Assembly: GCF_000189635.1 (NCBI RefSeq)
Contig: NW_002476387.1
Span: forward strand, 496,001-560,000
Length of the DNA stretch: 64,000 nt
Reading direction: 5' to 3'
DNA from: Tetrahymena thermophila SB210
Taxonomy: Eukaryota; Ciliophora; Oligohymenophorea; Hymenostomatida; Tetrahymenidae
Shown here: piece by piece, positions 12,694-24,646 of the stretch
Layout: each line of letters begins with the position of its first letter
How positions within the stretch are numbered: position 1 is the stretch's first letter
The notes under the pieces: model-generated
What the model was told of the DNA's origin: nothing
The model's database searches: none
What the model saw: only the letters and a program-made list of their open reading frames with translations
Translations under genes and position numbers: made by a program

Positions 12694-15099
12694 ATGAGCT
12701 AAATGCTTATTGTTAGCAATTTGCCATATTCTACAAACTAAGAAGAAATCAAAGAGCGGTTTAGAGATTATAAAGGATTTTTAACTTCAAGAGTTTTTTA
12801 TAATGAAAAGCATAGGTAAAACATTAATTTGAATGTTTTAAAATTTATGTTTTGAGAAACATTTGAATTCATTAAAACTTAATTTTTTAAATTAAAATAT
12901 TTGATTTATTTATTTTCTATTATAAATATATTAGCTTAGTTGCCGAATATGAATTTAATAATTATGAATCTGCAGAAATAGCTAAAAACTCATTTAATAG
13001 TTATTTAATCACCAATCCATCTCTAAGAATTAGTATGAATATTTAGATAATCTAAATATTTACAAAGCTTTTAAAATATAGGTATAGAATATAAAGAACA
13101 TTCATATCAAAATCAGTATCATGGTGAATACCATTAATATTCTAATCAATTAGTCACTTCAAATTAACAAATAAATGTATTAATCTTTTTAATTCTTCTA
13201 TTTTGCAATTTAAATTTTAGCAAAATCTTAATTTTCAAACTCGATTTATTTTAACACTTAAAAAAATAAAAGATGGGAATGTCTTATTTATCTTAGCCTT
13301 CTTAATAATAACAGTCGCAGCAGCTTCCAATTTCTCATTAGAATTAACAATATTCAGCTGCTGATTACCAACATCACCAGTAATAATACCAAAGTAATTT
13401 ACTCTTTATTTAACTTTATTATTACAATATTAAAAATATCTATCTGCTTACAATTTTAATTAAACCTTAAAAATTAGATCCTCTCGTGAATTAATAGCAT
13501 TCACAAGTCCAGTAATATTAGCAGTACACACAAAGTTAACTTTAGAATCAGTAACAACCTCAACAACAAACTCCTCATAGTGGTGCTATCTTATAGCAAT
13601 AATAATAGCAATAACCACTTACTCCTAATCACTACCAATAGTATCAATACTTACTTTTGAAATGCTTAATTTTATTTTAATTCTTAAATTTCCAAAATAG
13701 AAATTCAGTTTTCTCTAACTAGAATCACCTAGGCCATTAACACCCATCTTAGGCAGTATAGCCATAACAGGCTTAGCCTCCTGCTCATTAACACATTTTA
13801 GATTAATAACCCCATCATTCTGGAATTGTTATAAATAATTCTTCTATGTATTTTTAACTTTTCTTGTAAATCTATCTTCATTTATCTAAATAATTTATGA
13901 TAAATAAAAAAGGTATAATTAACAGCAACAGCCACAACATTAAAATCAGCATTTAATAAATCAACAAGGATATCAATAATAGTAGTAATAACCCCAATAA
14001 TAGTAATAACAATAGCAACCACATATTCCATAGTCATAGCCACCTCCTCCTCCATCCTAAAATATGCTTCTGTCTCCTAATATCAATCCTATTTAGAATC
14101 CTCATCTATAACAATAGACTCCACTAAGTGCAGCTCGTTCTATTTAAACTCCTTAATAAATATACTAACAGCCTCCTTAGCTCCCATAAATGTAATAACT
14201 GAATAGCAATTAGAGCAACAGTGGTATTCTTTACTAATAAAATTACAACTAATAATCGCATCACATTCAGGTTCCACAAACTTAACCTCCACCACCTCCT
14301 TAAACTCAGTAGCATACTTAATATACGAATCAATCTTTCAGCAGCATGAATAATAACTATGTAGCAAACTAGTTAATTAATGTTTTAAACTAAGTAAATT
14401 AGTTAGAACTCAATACTTGCAATAAAGTTGTAGAAGCAACAAATTCACTATATGTGGATGGTAATTTCTTAATTTTTAAATAATTCATTTTATTTAACTT
14501 TTAATATTAAATTAAATTAGGAGTACCTATAGATTCAAACGAAAGGGAAGTTTCACGTACATTCAAATTATATCATAGTTACACTTTATTTATTTTATTT
14601 TTAAAATTAGACATTTTTAGGCCTTTCCCTGGATTCTAAGCTGTAAGATTAATAAGAAAGCGCACATAAGCAGGAAGAGAATTTTATTTTTGTTTTGTCG
14701 ACTTTGAAAGTGCTCTTTAATCAACAATAGCATTAAGAACTTTACAAGTAATTAATAGGATTTGTTTAAACTTATTGAAATATGATTAAAAATTATAAAA
14801 AGGGATACAGATTTGATAAAAAAGACACACAAGGACTGAAAATTTCATACGCAAACGAGCCTCACTAACCAAAAAAACAAGAATAGTTTGGAGTAAATAA
14901 TAATTAACTGAATTTAAACTAGTCTTACTCTTAAACTAGTATTCAGCTCGGCAGCACAGAAAATAATAGTATAAATAATAGCTATCAAATGAATTAATAA
15001 AATTATAATAATTAAAACATTCACTAAAAAGTTAATAATAATACTAATTCTTCTAATAAGCAAAAAAACAACTTCAACAAACAAAGATAAAAAAAGTGA
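12694..15099 (+). CDS. RNA-binding protein: N-terminal RRM, Q/N-rich middle, RBPMS-like RRM
   Basis: Probably a cytoplasmic or RNP-granule RNA-binding protein. From ATG 12694 the first exon reads MSQMLIVSNLPYSTNQEEIK, with an RNP2-like LIVSNLPY strand. After an intron at 12816-12934 comes AEYEFNNYESAEIAKN, an RNP1-like strand and helix, giving a weak first RRM. A long Q/N/Y/H-rich middle (about 13090-14400) follows, full of TAA/TAG/CAA glutamines. The second RRM starts SLYVDGVPIDSNEREVS (RNP2), continues HIFRPFPGFQAVRLIRK and REFYFCFVDFES (RNP1), and closes GYRFDKKDTQGLKISYANE. 'E-V-S-x-I-F-R-P-F-P-G' and 'L-x-I-x-Y-A' are typical of the RBPMS/couch-potato RRM group. A clean 60 bp intron is at 14461-14520. 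An N/Q-rich tail runs to TGA 15097-15099. Junctions inside the Q-rich part are uncertain. Confidence 0.8.
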
Positions 15100-16649
15100 T
15101 TTTGAAATAATAGAAGAAATATCTTTTAAATCCTAAAAATTTAACCATTATATCACTAAATTATAATGAAATAAATACAAATAAACAAATAACAGAACAA
15201 GCTAAAGAACTATTCCTCATTTTTTCCCCCTCTTCCTTTTCCATTTCAACCTATTTCTCCAAAAATAATCAAGTAAATAAACAATAAAAACTCCGAATAT
15301 TATCTATGAAATTTATTTTTAATGGTCTAAGCATGAAAAATAAATTTTTGAAGAATAAAGATAACTCCTTTTAATTTTCCAAATTTAATTAAAAACTGAA
15401 CCACTAATTTTAAGTCATCAAGTATCATAAGACACTAAACAAAAGTCATAAATCAGTTATCTTGAGAACATTTGGCAATCCGAAACTTGGTGATATTGGT
15501 TAGTTGGTTAGTTAAATATTTCATTATAGTTAGTTAATCAATAAGTAGTTAGGTCAATCAAACAGAATAACGTTACAACTCCTCTCCTTAATATTTTCGT
15601 TGTTTTGGAGATGCTTTCAATCTATCTTTCTCATTTCTTTTAGTTGTCAACTTTAGATACTACAAAAAAAAACCTGATTTTTCTTGTGATTAGTTGGTTA
15701 GTTAGTGGTTGGTTGGTTGGTTGATGGGTGTTTCTTTCAGGTTTTTTGCGTTTTCTCCTTTAGATTTCATCAATAAAGTAATCAATACCGTTTGTTACTT
15801 AACTTAAAAGTTTGATGTAAAGTATTAAATCTGAAAAAGCAACTCCTTATTGATTGATGTCATTGCCTTATTGATGAAATAAAGTCCTTCCTTTTTAAAT
15901 CGATAATAGTCTAAGTTCTTCCCTAAAACCTACTTACTTACATACTTACATACATAAAACTAACAAAAAATTGAGATTGAAGAACGTTTGAAGATATTTT
16001 TAAATTAAATTAAATATTAGAATCATTTCCTATCATAAATATGAAGCGAGTTTAAATTTTTTAAACAAACTGACTGGTCTTTGATTCATTTCATGCATGT
16101 TCTATTGTTTATAAGTTTTAAAAATCTTTTGTTAATTTGTATAAAAAGTAATATTTATTTTTAAATTATTCATAATAAACAAATAAAATTCAATAAAATC
16201 AGAATTAATAAGCAAATTCTTTTTAAAAATTTAATGGTTTCCTATTAATGAAAAATAAAAACTTGGATATAAAAAAATTGGCAGAAGTATTTTTTTGATT
16301 TATCAAAATGCATCATTAGATAAAATCATATTTCTATTCTAAGAAAATTCTAATTACTATAACCTACACTACTCATTCATTTATTATTTCTACTTATTAT
16401 GAGAAATTACTCAATAATAAAAATTAAACTGTGTGTAAGTATACAGTTTAAATCTTTTAAAATTTGTTTATCAGATTTTTTGTAAATAATTATTGATAGT
16501 TTGACGTCATATTTGATGCTCAAAGTCTTTATGCATATTTAATGATTATGTAATCCTAATAAATATAAATAAAGATTAATAAAACAAAAGATTATATAAT
16601 ACAAGTTTTTTGATCATACCATTTAACACATTAGAGATTTTTATTACAA
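15100..16649. other. intergenic region with TTGGTTAG-type low-complexity DNA
   Basis: A 1.55 kb gap between two plus-strand genes. It includes runs of TTGGTTAG/GGTTAGTT words at about 15495-15560 and again at 15690-15730 (TTGGTTGGTTGGTTGATGG). These are not the Tetrahymena telomere unit GGGGTT. No gene recognised. Confidence 0.45.
15495..15735 (+). repeat. two patches of GGTTAG/TTGG low-complexity repeat
   Basis: Two short G/T-rich tracts built from TTGGTTAGTT and TTGGTTGG words, separated by about 130 bp of ordinary sequence. They stand out from the surrounding A/T-rich spacer by their strand-biased guanines. Function unknown. Confidence 0.5.
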
Positions 16650-19101
16650 ATGGAAGCGTAGTAAATAATAAAAACCCTAAGTTATTTAATATATGGGGGA
16701 TAGCAATAGCTCGAAAAACATCTTTAGCTAAAAGAAATAATTGATTTAATACCTGAATTACATGATTAGCCTGAATATTATTCAATGACAATTGAAGATA
16801 AAATTAAATATCAAACTTAACAACTATTGTAAGTCGTAAAATTAATCAAGCAGGGAATCATTAAGGCAGAAGATATTCACCTTCTTTATGATTTATTACC
16901 TGAAAGCACATAGCCATTAGAAATTCATACCAACGTCTTTCTGCCTTACTTTAAATATTTAATTATGAAAAATGATAAAAAACCATAATAGGCATAAGCT
17001 CTTAAATTAGTTAAAGAATTTGTTTCTTATTCATAGATTGGGAGTGTTTTGATGGGCGAATTTCATACTCAAAGCTACTTTAAAGCCACCCATGTGAAAG
17101 TAAATACTTTCAATTTCAAAGATTATTAATTGATCATTTTAATATAAAAATGAAAGGATATTACTACTGAACTTACTTATGATAGGAGAAGTTGTTCATA
17201 TATTTTAAATACGTAAATATTAAGCTTATTTAATATAAAATAAAGATTTTTAAATAGAAACAGACATTTATATTAATAATAAATATTATTTAAATAGTAA
17301 AGAAAATGTAGTAAAATATTGTGCTAATTTTAGTTACGTTTCAAATTATGCTATAGTACTTGCAAAATTTTCTAAAGAAAATGGTATAACAGTTGTGGTG
17401 CCAGTTCTTGTTTAGATTAGAGATAAAAATCTTAAACCAGTATAAGGAGTCAACATTAAATACCTAGGAAGATCTGTTCATGACAGCTATAAGGTTGGAG
17501 TGGCTTTCTAAAATTACTAAATACCTGAAGATTAAATTGTAAATGATTTAATTTTAAAAAGTATCTAAATATTTTAATTTGATTATTTTTATTAGATTTC
17601 AACTATCCATCTAGAGAGCTAAGAATACATAGCATTGTTTAACTTTCTTCTAAAAGGAGAAATAGCCTAATTATCTCATAGCTGTAAAGATTTGTTAAAG
17701 GCTGTTTATTTAAGTATTAAATACACTTAAATGAGAACTTAGTTTAAAGACACAAAAGACTAAAAGTACATAATTTACTGACTTTAACTTAAAATATTTA
17801 ATAGCTATTAATAAAATAGAGAAGAAAAGCCTATTATAGATTTCCAAGTTGTTAATCAGAGAATTACAAATGCACTTAGTATTGGCATTATTTACTCAGT
17901 TGTTTTAAATAGATACTTATCCTCTTATTTAATGCTTAGAGACAATATTGTATTTTAAATTTTAATTGATTTAATTTGTAAATATTATTATATAAAAATA
18001 TAGAAAGATAGAAAGCTTGCTATGTCAATTGTATTCTTTAAGGGTTTTAGGGGAAGAGCTGAAGAAAAAATTTTGGAATAAATTGAGACTATTCGTGAGT
18101 GCTGTGGAGGTTTTGGATTTTAAAGATTCTCAGGATTTCCAAATCTCTATGAAAGAGTAACTACTCGTATTACTTGTAATAATAATTATAAAAAAGACAT
18201 AATTGAAATGGCTTTAACTTATCTTGGCAAATAAACAATTAGCTTCCTCGATGAGCAACACATGCTTTTGGAATTAGATGTAATCAAAAATTAAATTTAT
18301 TATTATTATTTATTTATAAATTTTCTCAAAAATAGACAGAAAAATATAGAGTTCACTATTTCAATATCGCCATGAATGAGCCCACACTAAAAAAAAGACT
18401 TTAAGAATACCAAAATTTTTCAGAGAAGCAAATAAGCGACGATATCGCCCTCCTAAAAGTAACTCAGTGCTCGTAAATAATAGTCTTATTTATTAAACTT
18501 AACGTATATTTAAACTATCAAAAGCATCATTTAAAAAAAATTGTTATGTGAAAAAATATTCCTTGAAAATGAAAGAAACGTTATTAAATCATAAAGATAA
18601 TTATTGGAACTCGGATATGAGTTGGCTGATTGTTTTTGCTTATCTAAATTTTACGAAGTTCACTTTTTCAAGCTCTACAGACTTGCTTCAAAAGCAATGA
18701 ATTTGGTTTATGTAAGATTCTACATGGAAAAACTAATGGTAAAGATTAATTAAATTTCTTTAGATGAATATCACAAATTTTATTAAAAAATATAGGACAA
18801 TTTTTAGATTATGAACGAACTTAATTCTTAATTATCAAGGAGCTAATTATATAATTTATTCTTGAAGAAAAAGAATTCATGCGAAGAAGAAATAAAATAA
18901 TTATATCCCACTTATTTACAATCATTTTAATTTGATGGGATATTTAAAAATGTTATTGTAGGCAGAGAAGATTAGGAAGATTTTTACTTGTAATTTAAAT
19001 TTAAAAATATATTAATAAATTTATTTTGTTTTTTAAAATAGGTAATTAAAAGATTGGAGTAAAAACAGAAACAATAGAAATAACCCAGAGCTAGTAGCTG
19101 A
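16650..19101 (+). CDS. acyl-CoA oxidase-like protein, probably catalytically dead; possible frameshift
   Basis: Similar in order to peroxisomal acyl-CoA oxidases (FAD flavoproteins of beta-oxidation). ATG 16650 is the first ATG after an in-frame TGA. The N-terminal helical part is followed by GSVLMGEFHTQSYFKATHVK, then after an intron DITTELTYD, matching family 'LETTATYD'. NYAIVLAKF and GVNIKYLGRSVHDSYKVGVAF correspond to the beta domain, KYTQMRTQF to 'RYSAVRRQF', PIIDFQVVNQR to 'xILDFQTQQ', and CCGGFGFQRFSGFPNLYERV to 'CGGHGYxxxSGLPNxY'. The family catalytic Glu (in the EGxN motif) falls on an asparagine in TCNNN. Between 17218 and 17266 the two flanking segments join in frame only if one A is removed after the AG acceptor. 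The C-terminus has a helical ACOX-like tail and ends at TGA 19099-19101. It may be a pseudoenzyme, a young pseudogene, or a gene with a sequencing error. Confidence 0.72.
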
Positions 19102-19445
19102 GATTTAAAATGAGATTTTACCTCTTCTTACTGCAAAGCCAAATTTATGATTATTTATAAAATCAATAAATATAATATTTATCAAATCAATATTTTAGAT
19201 ATTAATAATTGCTATAAAATCATATTTTATTATAAATTTATGACTATTAATTGATTACTTAGAAAATTCAGTATATTTTAAAAATTTTAATCTTTACCAG
19301 TGAAGTTGGATTTCAATTTATAATTATAATTTTATATAAAGGACGGACTATTATTTTTTATAAATATTTAGATTGTTTTTTTTAAATTATATATATAAGT
19401 CAATTCTAAAAAATCTATTTAATAATTTATAAATTATAAAATTTT
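19102..19445. other. convergent spacer
   Basis: Short AT-rich convergent spacer between the acyl-CoA-oxidase-like gene and the first lipase. Nothing recognisable beyond expected 3' untranslated sequence. Confidence 0.5.
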
Positions 19446-20489
19446 TCAACAATCTTCACATATATCTCTGCCCATATAATAACAGTGGTCTTTCATGGTG
19501 AAAGAATGTAATTTATCACTACACTTATTGTTGTCTTTTTCAAAATCACACACTTCATAGCTAGTATTTGGTTCATCATACCAAACTTCAGTTCCTTCGT
19601 GATAAAATCCCATAACTCTTAAGGGAACATGAGGGATCAAATCTCTGTTATGAATTAATCTATAAATATTTCCTATTCTTTCATTGAAATACTTAGCAAA
19701 TTTTTTGTTACCAACTCTTGGCTATCCAAAAGTGTACAAGTAATCTACATGCTTAACATCATTGTTAATATCGATTGATGCCAAAACAGCGAGAGCACCA
19801 CCAAGAGAATGACCAAATACACCAACCTTAGCGTTTGGGTATGTATTAGCAAGTTCACTTATTGATGTTAAAACTATTATTTAAATATGAATTTATTAAT
19901 ATTTTCTTTTTTCTATGAATATAAATTTTAATTAAATGTAACATAGAAAAAAAGTCCCAAAATTACACTTTTTAAAAATTAAACAAATCAATATAAGCAA
20001 CAATATTTTTAAATAATTTTAATAGCTTTAAAAGATAAAAATAAATTCTAAATAAATTATTTCACCTTAATTTTAAAGATCTTTCCAAGCAAGAAGGAAA
20101 CCTCTATGAACTTCGCAACCGTTACAAGAAGCATACTTAATTTAAAAGTAGTCTAAATCAATTAAGGTGTTTAAATCGGTGACTGTTGGTCTGAAAGCAG
20201 CTATAATCATATTTTTATTCTAGTCATAAGCAGTATATCCTTAGATTTGATGAGTTGAGTTGTAAAAGGCTTTAATGTCAGTTACACCTGGATTTATTTA
20301 GCAAGCTGTTCCACAGCTCCAGTTTTATATATTTTGTAATGAGCATCTAGATGCTTGGGCATATCCAGAGGCTTCGTAAGCAAATTCCTCATCATATTAG
20401 TCTACATTTAAAAAAGTTATACAATATAAGCTTGCTCCTAAAAACAACAATGAAGCCAGAATAATTGTTGAAGATACTTTAATATTCAT
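19446..20489 (-). CDS. class-3 lipase (alpha/beta hydrolase), secreted or membrane-anchored, copy 1
   Basis: Predicted triacylglycerol or phospholipid lipase of the class-3 (fungal-type) family. The start at 20489 gives MNIKVSSTIILASLLFLGAS, a signal peptide or N-terminal anchor, so it should enter the secretory or phagosomal pathway. A cysteine-containing N-terminal part follows (SRCSLQNIQNWSCGTAC), then VHRGFLLAWKDL before the single intron at 19874-20065 (192 bp, phase 1). Exon 2 carries VGVFGHSLGGALA with the nucleophile serine, YTFGQPRVGN, then HNRDLIPHVPL with the likely catalytic aspartate, and a final HCYYMGRDICEDC in which the histidine is the likely third triad residue. The stop is TGA at 19446-19448. 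It is about 283 residues, usual for this family. It is a tandem paralogue of the next gene. Confidence 0.92.
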
Positions 20490-21024
20490 TTTTAAATGAA
20501 ATTTGGCAATCTTTTTTATTTATAATAGTAAAAAAGATTATTTGGTGAAATATTAATTTAAAAGAAGATTTTCACGTGAAGATCAAAATGATCAAATAAA
20601 TAAATAATTTGCATCATTTAATTTCTTGCAAAAAAAAATAATAAATTTTTCCAAAAATTAAACGAATTACCACTCATTCTTTATTGTATTTAACTTCTAT
20701 GAAATTTATTTAATCAAACACTTCTTTAAAAATCATAATAATAGCACTTAACTTTATTTCGACTAACAATTATCTCAATTAAAAATCTTTTATTAAACTT
20801 TCTAATCTATCAAAATACATTTTTTATTCCAAATTTTAAATGAAAATGAAAAAAGCTTATTATAAAGATTTGTTTTTTTTTGTTAAAATTTCTTATAAAA
20901 TGAAAGTAACTAAAAAATAGACAATAGAATTTATTATAAATATAATTTGATTTATGTGGATTTTATTAAATTTATATTATATATTCGTAGTTAATAAGTA
21001 AATCATAGCCAATACATATTTAAC
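20490..21024. other. spacer between tandem lipases
   Basis: A 535 bp AT-rich spacer, the promoter region of the left lipase and 3' flank of the right one. It contains oligo-A/T runs and no further gene. Confidence 0.5.
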
Positions 21025-22102
21025 TCAGTTACAGTCTGCGCTAATATCTCTTCCTAAATATAAATCGTGGTCGTCCATAGTGTATGACTTAAGCCTATCA
21101 CTGCAAGATTTATCTTCTAAGTATTTTTCGCAAACAGTATAACTTGTAGAATTTTGATTATACCAAACTTCTGTTCCTTGATGATAAAAACCTTACTTTT
21201 GAAGAGGTAAGTGAGGTACAAGATCTCTATCATGTATTAATCTATAAGAGTTTCCTATATTGAGATCAAAGAAAGCAGCGAATTCTTTATTTCCGACTCT
21301 TGGCTAACCAAAAGTGTAAACGAAATCAACTGCTTTGACACTTAAATGAATATCAATTGCACCAAGGATAGCAAGAGCTCCTCCTAGAGAGTGGCCAATC
21401 ACAGAAAGTGTTGCATTAGGGTATTTCTAAACCAAATCACTTGTGGATTTCAAAACTTAGTTTTTAAATGAATGATATTAATTAAAGTGAGTGATTGAAA
21501 AAAGTTAACTTAAATTTCTAAATTAAGGAAATCTTTTATTCAAAATGTAAGATAAAAGAAAATACAAATTGTTAAATGAATTTTTTGATTGAGAATATGT
21601 AATTGCTATTATCAAAATAAAATTTCTTTGATTAACTAATATATTGATTTTAATAACAGAAAAACAAGTGATTACCAGAGTTTTAAAGATCTCTCCAGGC
21701 TATTAAAAAACCTCTATGAACTTAACATCCTACACATGTTGGGTATTTGATTTTAAAGAAATCAAAATCCAACAACCAGTTTAAGTTAGTAGTTGTTGCT
21801 CTAAAGGCAACGATTATATTATTTTCCATGGAGTCATAGGCCGTATAACCTTGAATCTGATGAGTTGAGTTATAGAAAGCTTTTACATCTTATACACCTT
21901 TGTTTATTTCACAAGGCTAACCACAAGTCCAACTCTATAAGCCATCGATAGAGCATCTAGTTGCCCAAGCAAATATAGATGCTCTTTGTGAAAATTCTAC
22001 TTCATACTATTCGTCTACTACTCTTTTATATACTAGTAAGCTTCCGCTAACTAAAAAAAGAGTAACAATAGCTATTCCTAATAGCAGATATTTTGTTTTC
22101 AT
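21025..22102 (-). CDS. class-3 lipase, secreted or membrane-anchored, copy 2
   Basis: Tandem paralogue of the lipase at 19446-20489 with the same architecture. The start at 22102 opens with MKTKYLLLGIAIVTLFLVSG, a signal peptide or anchor. Conserved landmarks are CSIDGLQSWTCGQPCEI, FYNSTHQIQGYTAYD, VHRGFLIAWRDL, then an intron at 21456-21675 (220 bp, same position and phase as in copy 1), LSVIGHSLGGALA with the nucleophile serine, YTFGQPRVGN, HDRDLVPHLPL with the catalytic aspartate, and DDHDLYLGRDISADCN with the histidine. The stop is TGA at 21025-21027. Intron position is conserved but intron sequence is not, so duplication is not very recent. Substrate cannot be told from sequence. Confidence 0.92.
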
Positions 22103-24646
22103 ATTTATTAAGATAATTTGCTAATAGCTTAATTATTTTTGTTTAATTTTATTCCAAAAAATATAAGTGCTTGTAATAGGAATTTGTTTATCATATTCAA
22201 TAAATCTTTTATAAATTAGGTAGTATCTTTTCTTATTTTTTAATGTAAGCTTTAAGCTAATGCTCTCAAAATAATTTTTGAGAAGTCATAGACTGTTTAA
22301 AGATTTTAAAAATTTATTTTACAAAATAATTATGAAGTGATTTTTTAATTAAGTTATTTCTGACTTGTTGAATAAACTTTTTAATTTATTAATTAAATTG
22401 TAATATTTTTAAAGTTAAAATTATTATTTTTACTCAATTTTAATGGACAAAAATATCTTCCGATTAAATGTTTATTAAATTTAATTTAAGGTTTTTAATA
22501 AATATTTCTTTTTTTTTTTAATTTACAAAAATATGGGGAGTCGGAATATTAATTTTTTACAAAAAATAGCTAAGATATTCTTTTAAGGATTAAAATAAAA
22601 AATCTTTAAATTTATTTTTACTTACTATTTATTGTTTTAATAATTTTTTGAGTAGAAGAAGATATCCTTAAATTAAATACATTTATATTATATTATAATT
22701 TTAATAAACAGGTGATTTATATTTTAATAAATATATTTTATTATTAAAATATTTAGGGATTTTTAAAGAATTATTTATTAATAATCTATCTTAAAAATAT
22801 ATAATAAAATGTTAATATTATCACTAAAACAAACAAACAAGAATATGAGTGAATTTTAGAAAGTTAATATTATTAAATTTATTTTTTTATTACTTTTTTA
22901 ATTAGAGGAAGATATTTTTAAATTATGTATATTTATGTCTTAAATTAATTATCTTGCTGATAAAATTTAATTTCTGATAAAAAATAAGAGATACTACTTT
23001 AGAATTTAGTAATGATTATTTTTATTTATCCTAAATATAAAGAGTAGAAATATAAATTTTATATTTAAATCTAGTTACTATTATAATATTTTTAAATTTA
23101 TTTTTTTAATCATTTTTTGAGCAGGAAATGATAGACTTTAATTATCAATATTAATATCATAAATTTACTCTATAGCTTTATAAAATTTATTGAAATTGTA
23201 TATTTAGCTTAGTGATAAAAAAAATTAGAGATATTTATAATGAAATTAGTGATTGCTATTGATCAATTTTCTTGTATAAATCAAACATTTAAATAGTACT
23301 TAGAAAATTTTTATAATTAGAATTTAAATTATAATATTTTTAAATTTATTTTTAATAATATTTTTGAGAAGAAAATATACGCTATTATCAATATTTATAT
23401 CATAAATTAACTCTCCATATATTAAAATTTAATAAATATTCTAAATGAAGTTTGTAATTACTTATAATTAATTTTTTTTAAAATATTCATATTACAAATC
23501 ATATTTTATTAACAAAATTAGCTGAATATTGATAATAAGAATTTTAGTTGTAAAATTTTTTAATTTAATTTTTTTACTAATTTTTATAGAGTAAATACCC
23601 ACAAATCATATCATATCCTTTTATTTGTCAAATTTACATTGAAACTTATTATAAGCTATTAATTTTTAATTTTCTGTAATAAATAAAAGAAAACCTCTTT
23701 AATAATTTAGTAATATATTCGTTTACAATAAATTAAAAAATACATAATACAATTATATGTTATTTAACTCAAATTCACATATAAATAATTTTAATCTGCC
23801 AATTTTTGAAAATTTTTAAATCTTATTTAGTTAACGATATCAGGATTTAAATATTATTTTCCATTTGTCATTATTTAAAAAAAGCTATCATGATTAAATT
23901 TTTCAAAATATTTTAATAATATACAGTAAATCTGAGCTAAATTTGATGATTTAATATCTCTCTTAATAAATTATGATATATTTTTCAATAAATTTGTAAC
24001 CAAATTTATCAATGAATAAAAAAATACATAACACATTTTTTTTATTTACTCAATAGACCCTAATAAAAATAACATTAAAATATTAATGAGGATGAATATT
24101 TTAACCTTATTTGCATTATTAATAAACGGTACAGATATTATTTTGAATTGAAAGTATCAAAATCAATAATTTAGCAATTTATCATTTTCATCTTAAACCA
24201 TTATTTTTCTTGTTTACGCAAATACCTTTTTTAAAAAAATTGAATGGTAATTTAAAAACACTTTTAAACCTTAGTCTGATCAAAATTGTAATATTTTATG
24301 GCTATTTATTGAGGAAAATGTGTTTATTTATAATTAATTTCCAAACGTTAGACTTATTGGAAAAAAAATAAATGATATAATGATTACTTACTTTCAAAGT
24401 ATGTTAATCAATAATTAATTCAGGTAAAATTTTTTAATAGCGGGGTTTTTAATTTATCAAAAAATTTTTATTACTCTAAATAATAATAATTTATCCTATT
24501 TAATTCTCAGGCAAACAGGAGATTTGACTCATTATTGAATCATTACAAAAAAAGTCTTTCCATTACTGAATAGATAATTTATAATAAAAAAAACAATAAA
24601 AAATTGATTAAACATCAAATCTCTGAAAAAAAAAATAAATTGAAAT
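22103..24646. other. 2.5 kb gene-poor region with degenerate repeats
   Basis: Divergent region between the second lipase and the first cysteine-rich protein gene. I see no open frame with a protein signature. It contains a family of degenerate repeats (separate entry). The right end before 24647 should hold the promoter of the cysteine-rich gene. Confidence 0.45.
22600..23620 (+). repeat. degenerate tandem repeat, period roughly 220-270 bp, about five units
   Basis: A recurring core of the form TAATATTTTTAAATTTATTTTTTTA...TTTTTGAG(A/C)AG(A/G)AGA followed by a purine-rich stretch appears near 22600, 22866, 23082, 23330 and 23550. Neighbouring cores also share downstream words such as TATCATAAATTAACTCTC (23150-23180 and 23390-23420). 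Units have diverged by substitutions and small indels. No coding potential is visible. Confidence 0.5.

Noticed and set aside
14124-14333. Minus-strand open frame rich in Leu
   Set aside because: Antisense to the Q/N-rich part of the RRM protein; Leu-rich only because CAA/TAA/TAG read backwards give TTG/TTA/CTA.
15690-15730. Chromosome-breakage sequence or telomere
   Set aside because: The Tetrahymena breakage consensus (TAAACCAACCTCTTT) and GGGGTT repeats are not present; only TTGG/TTAG low complexity.
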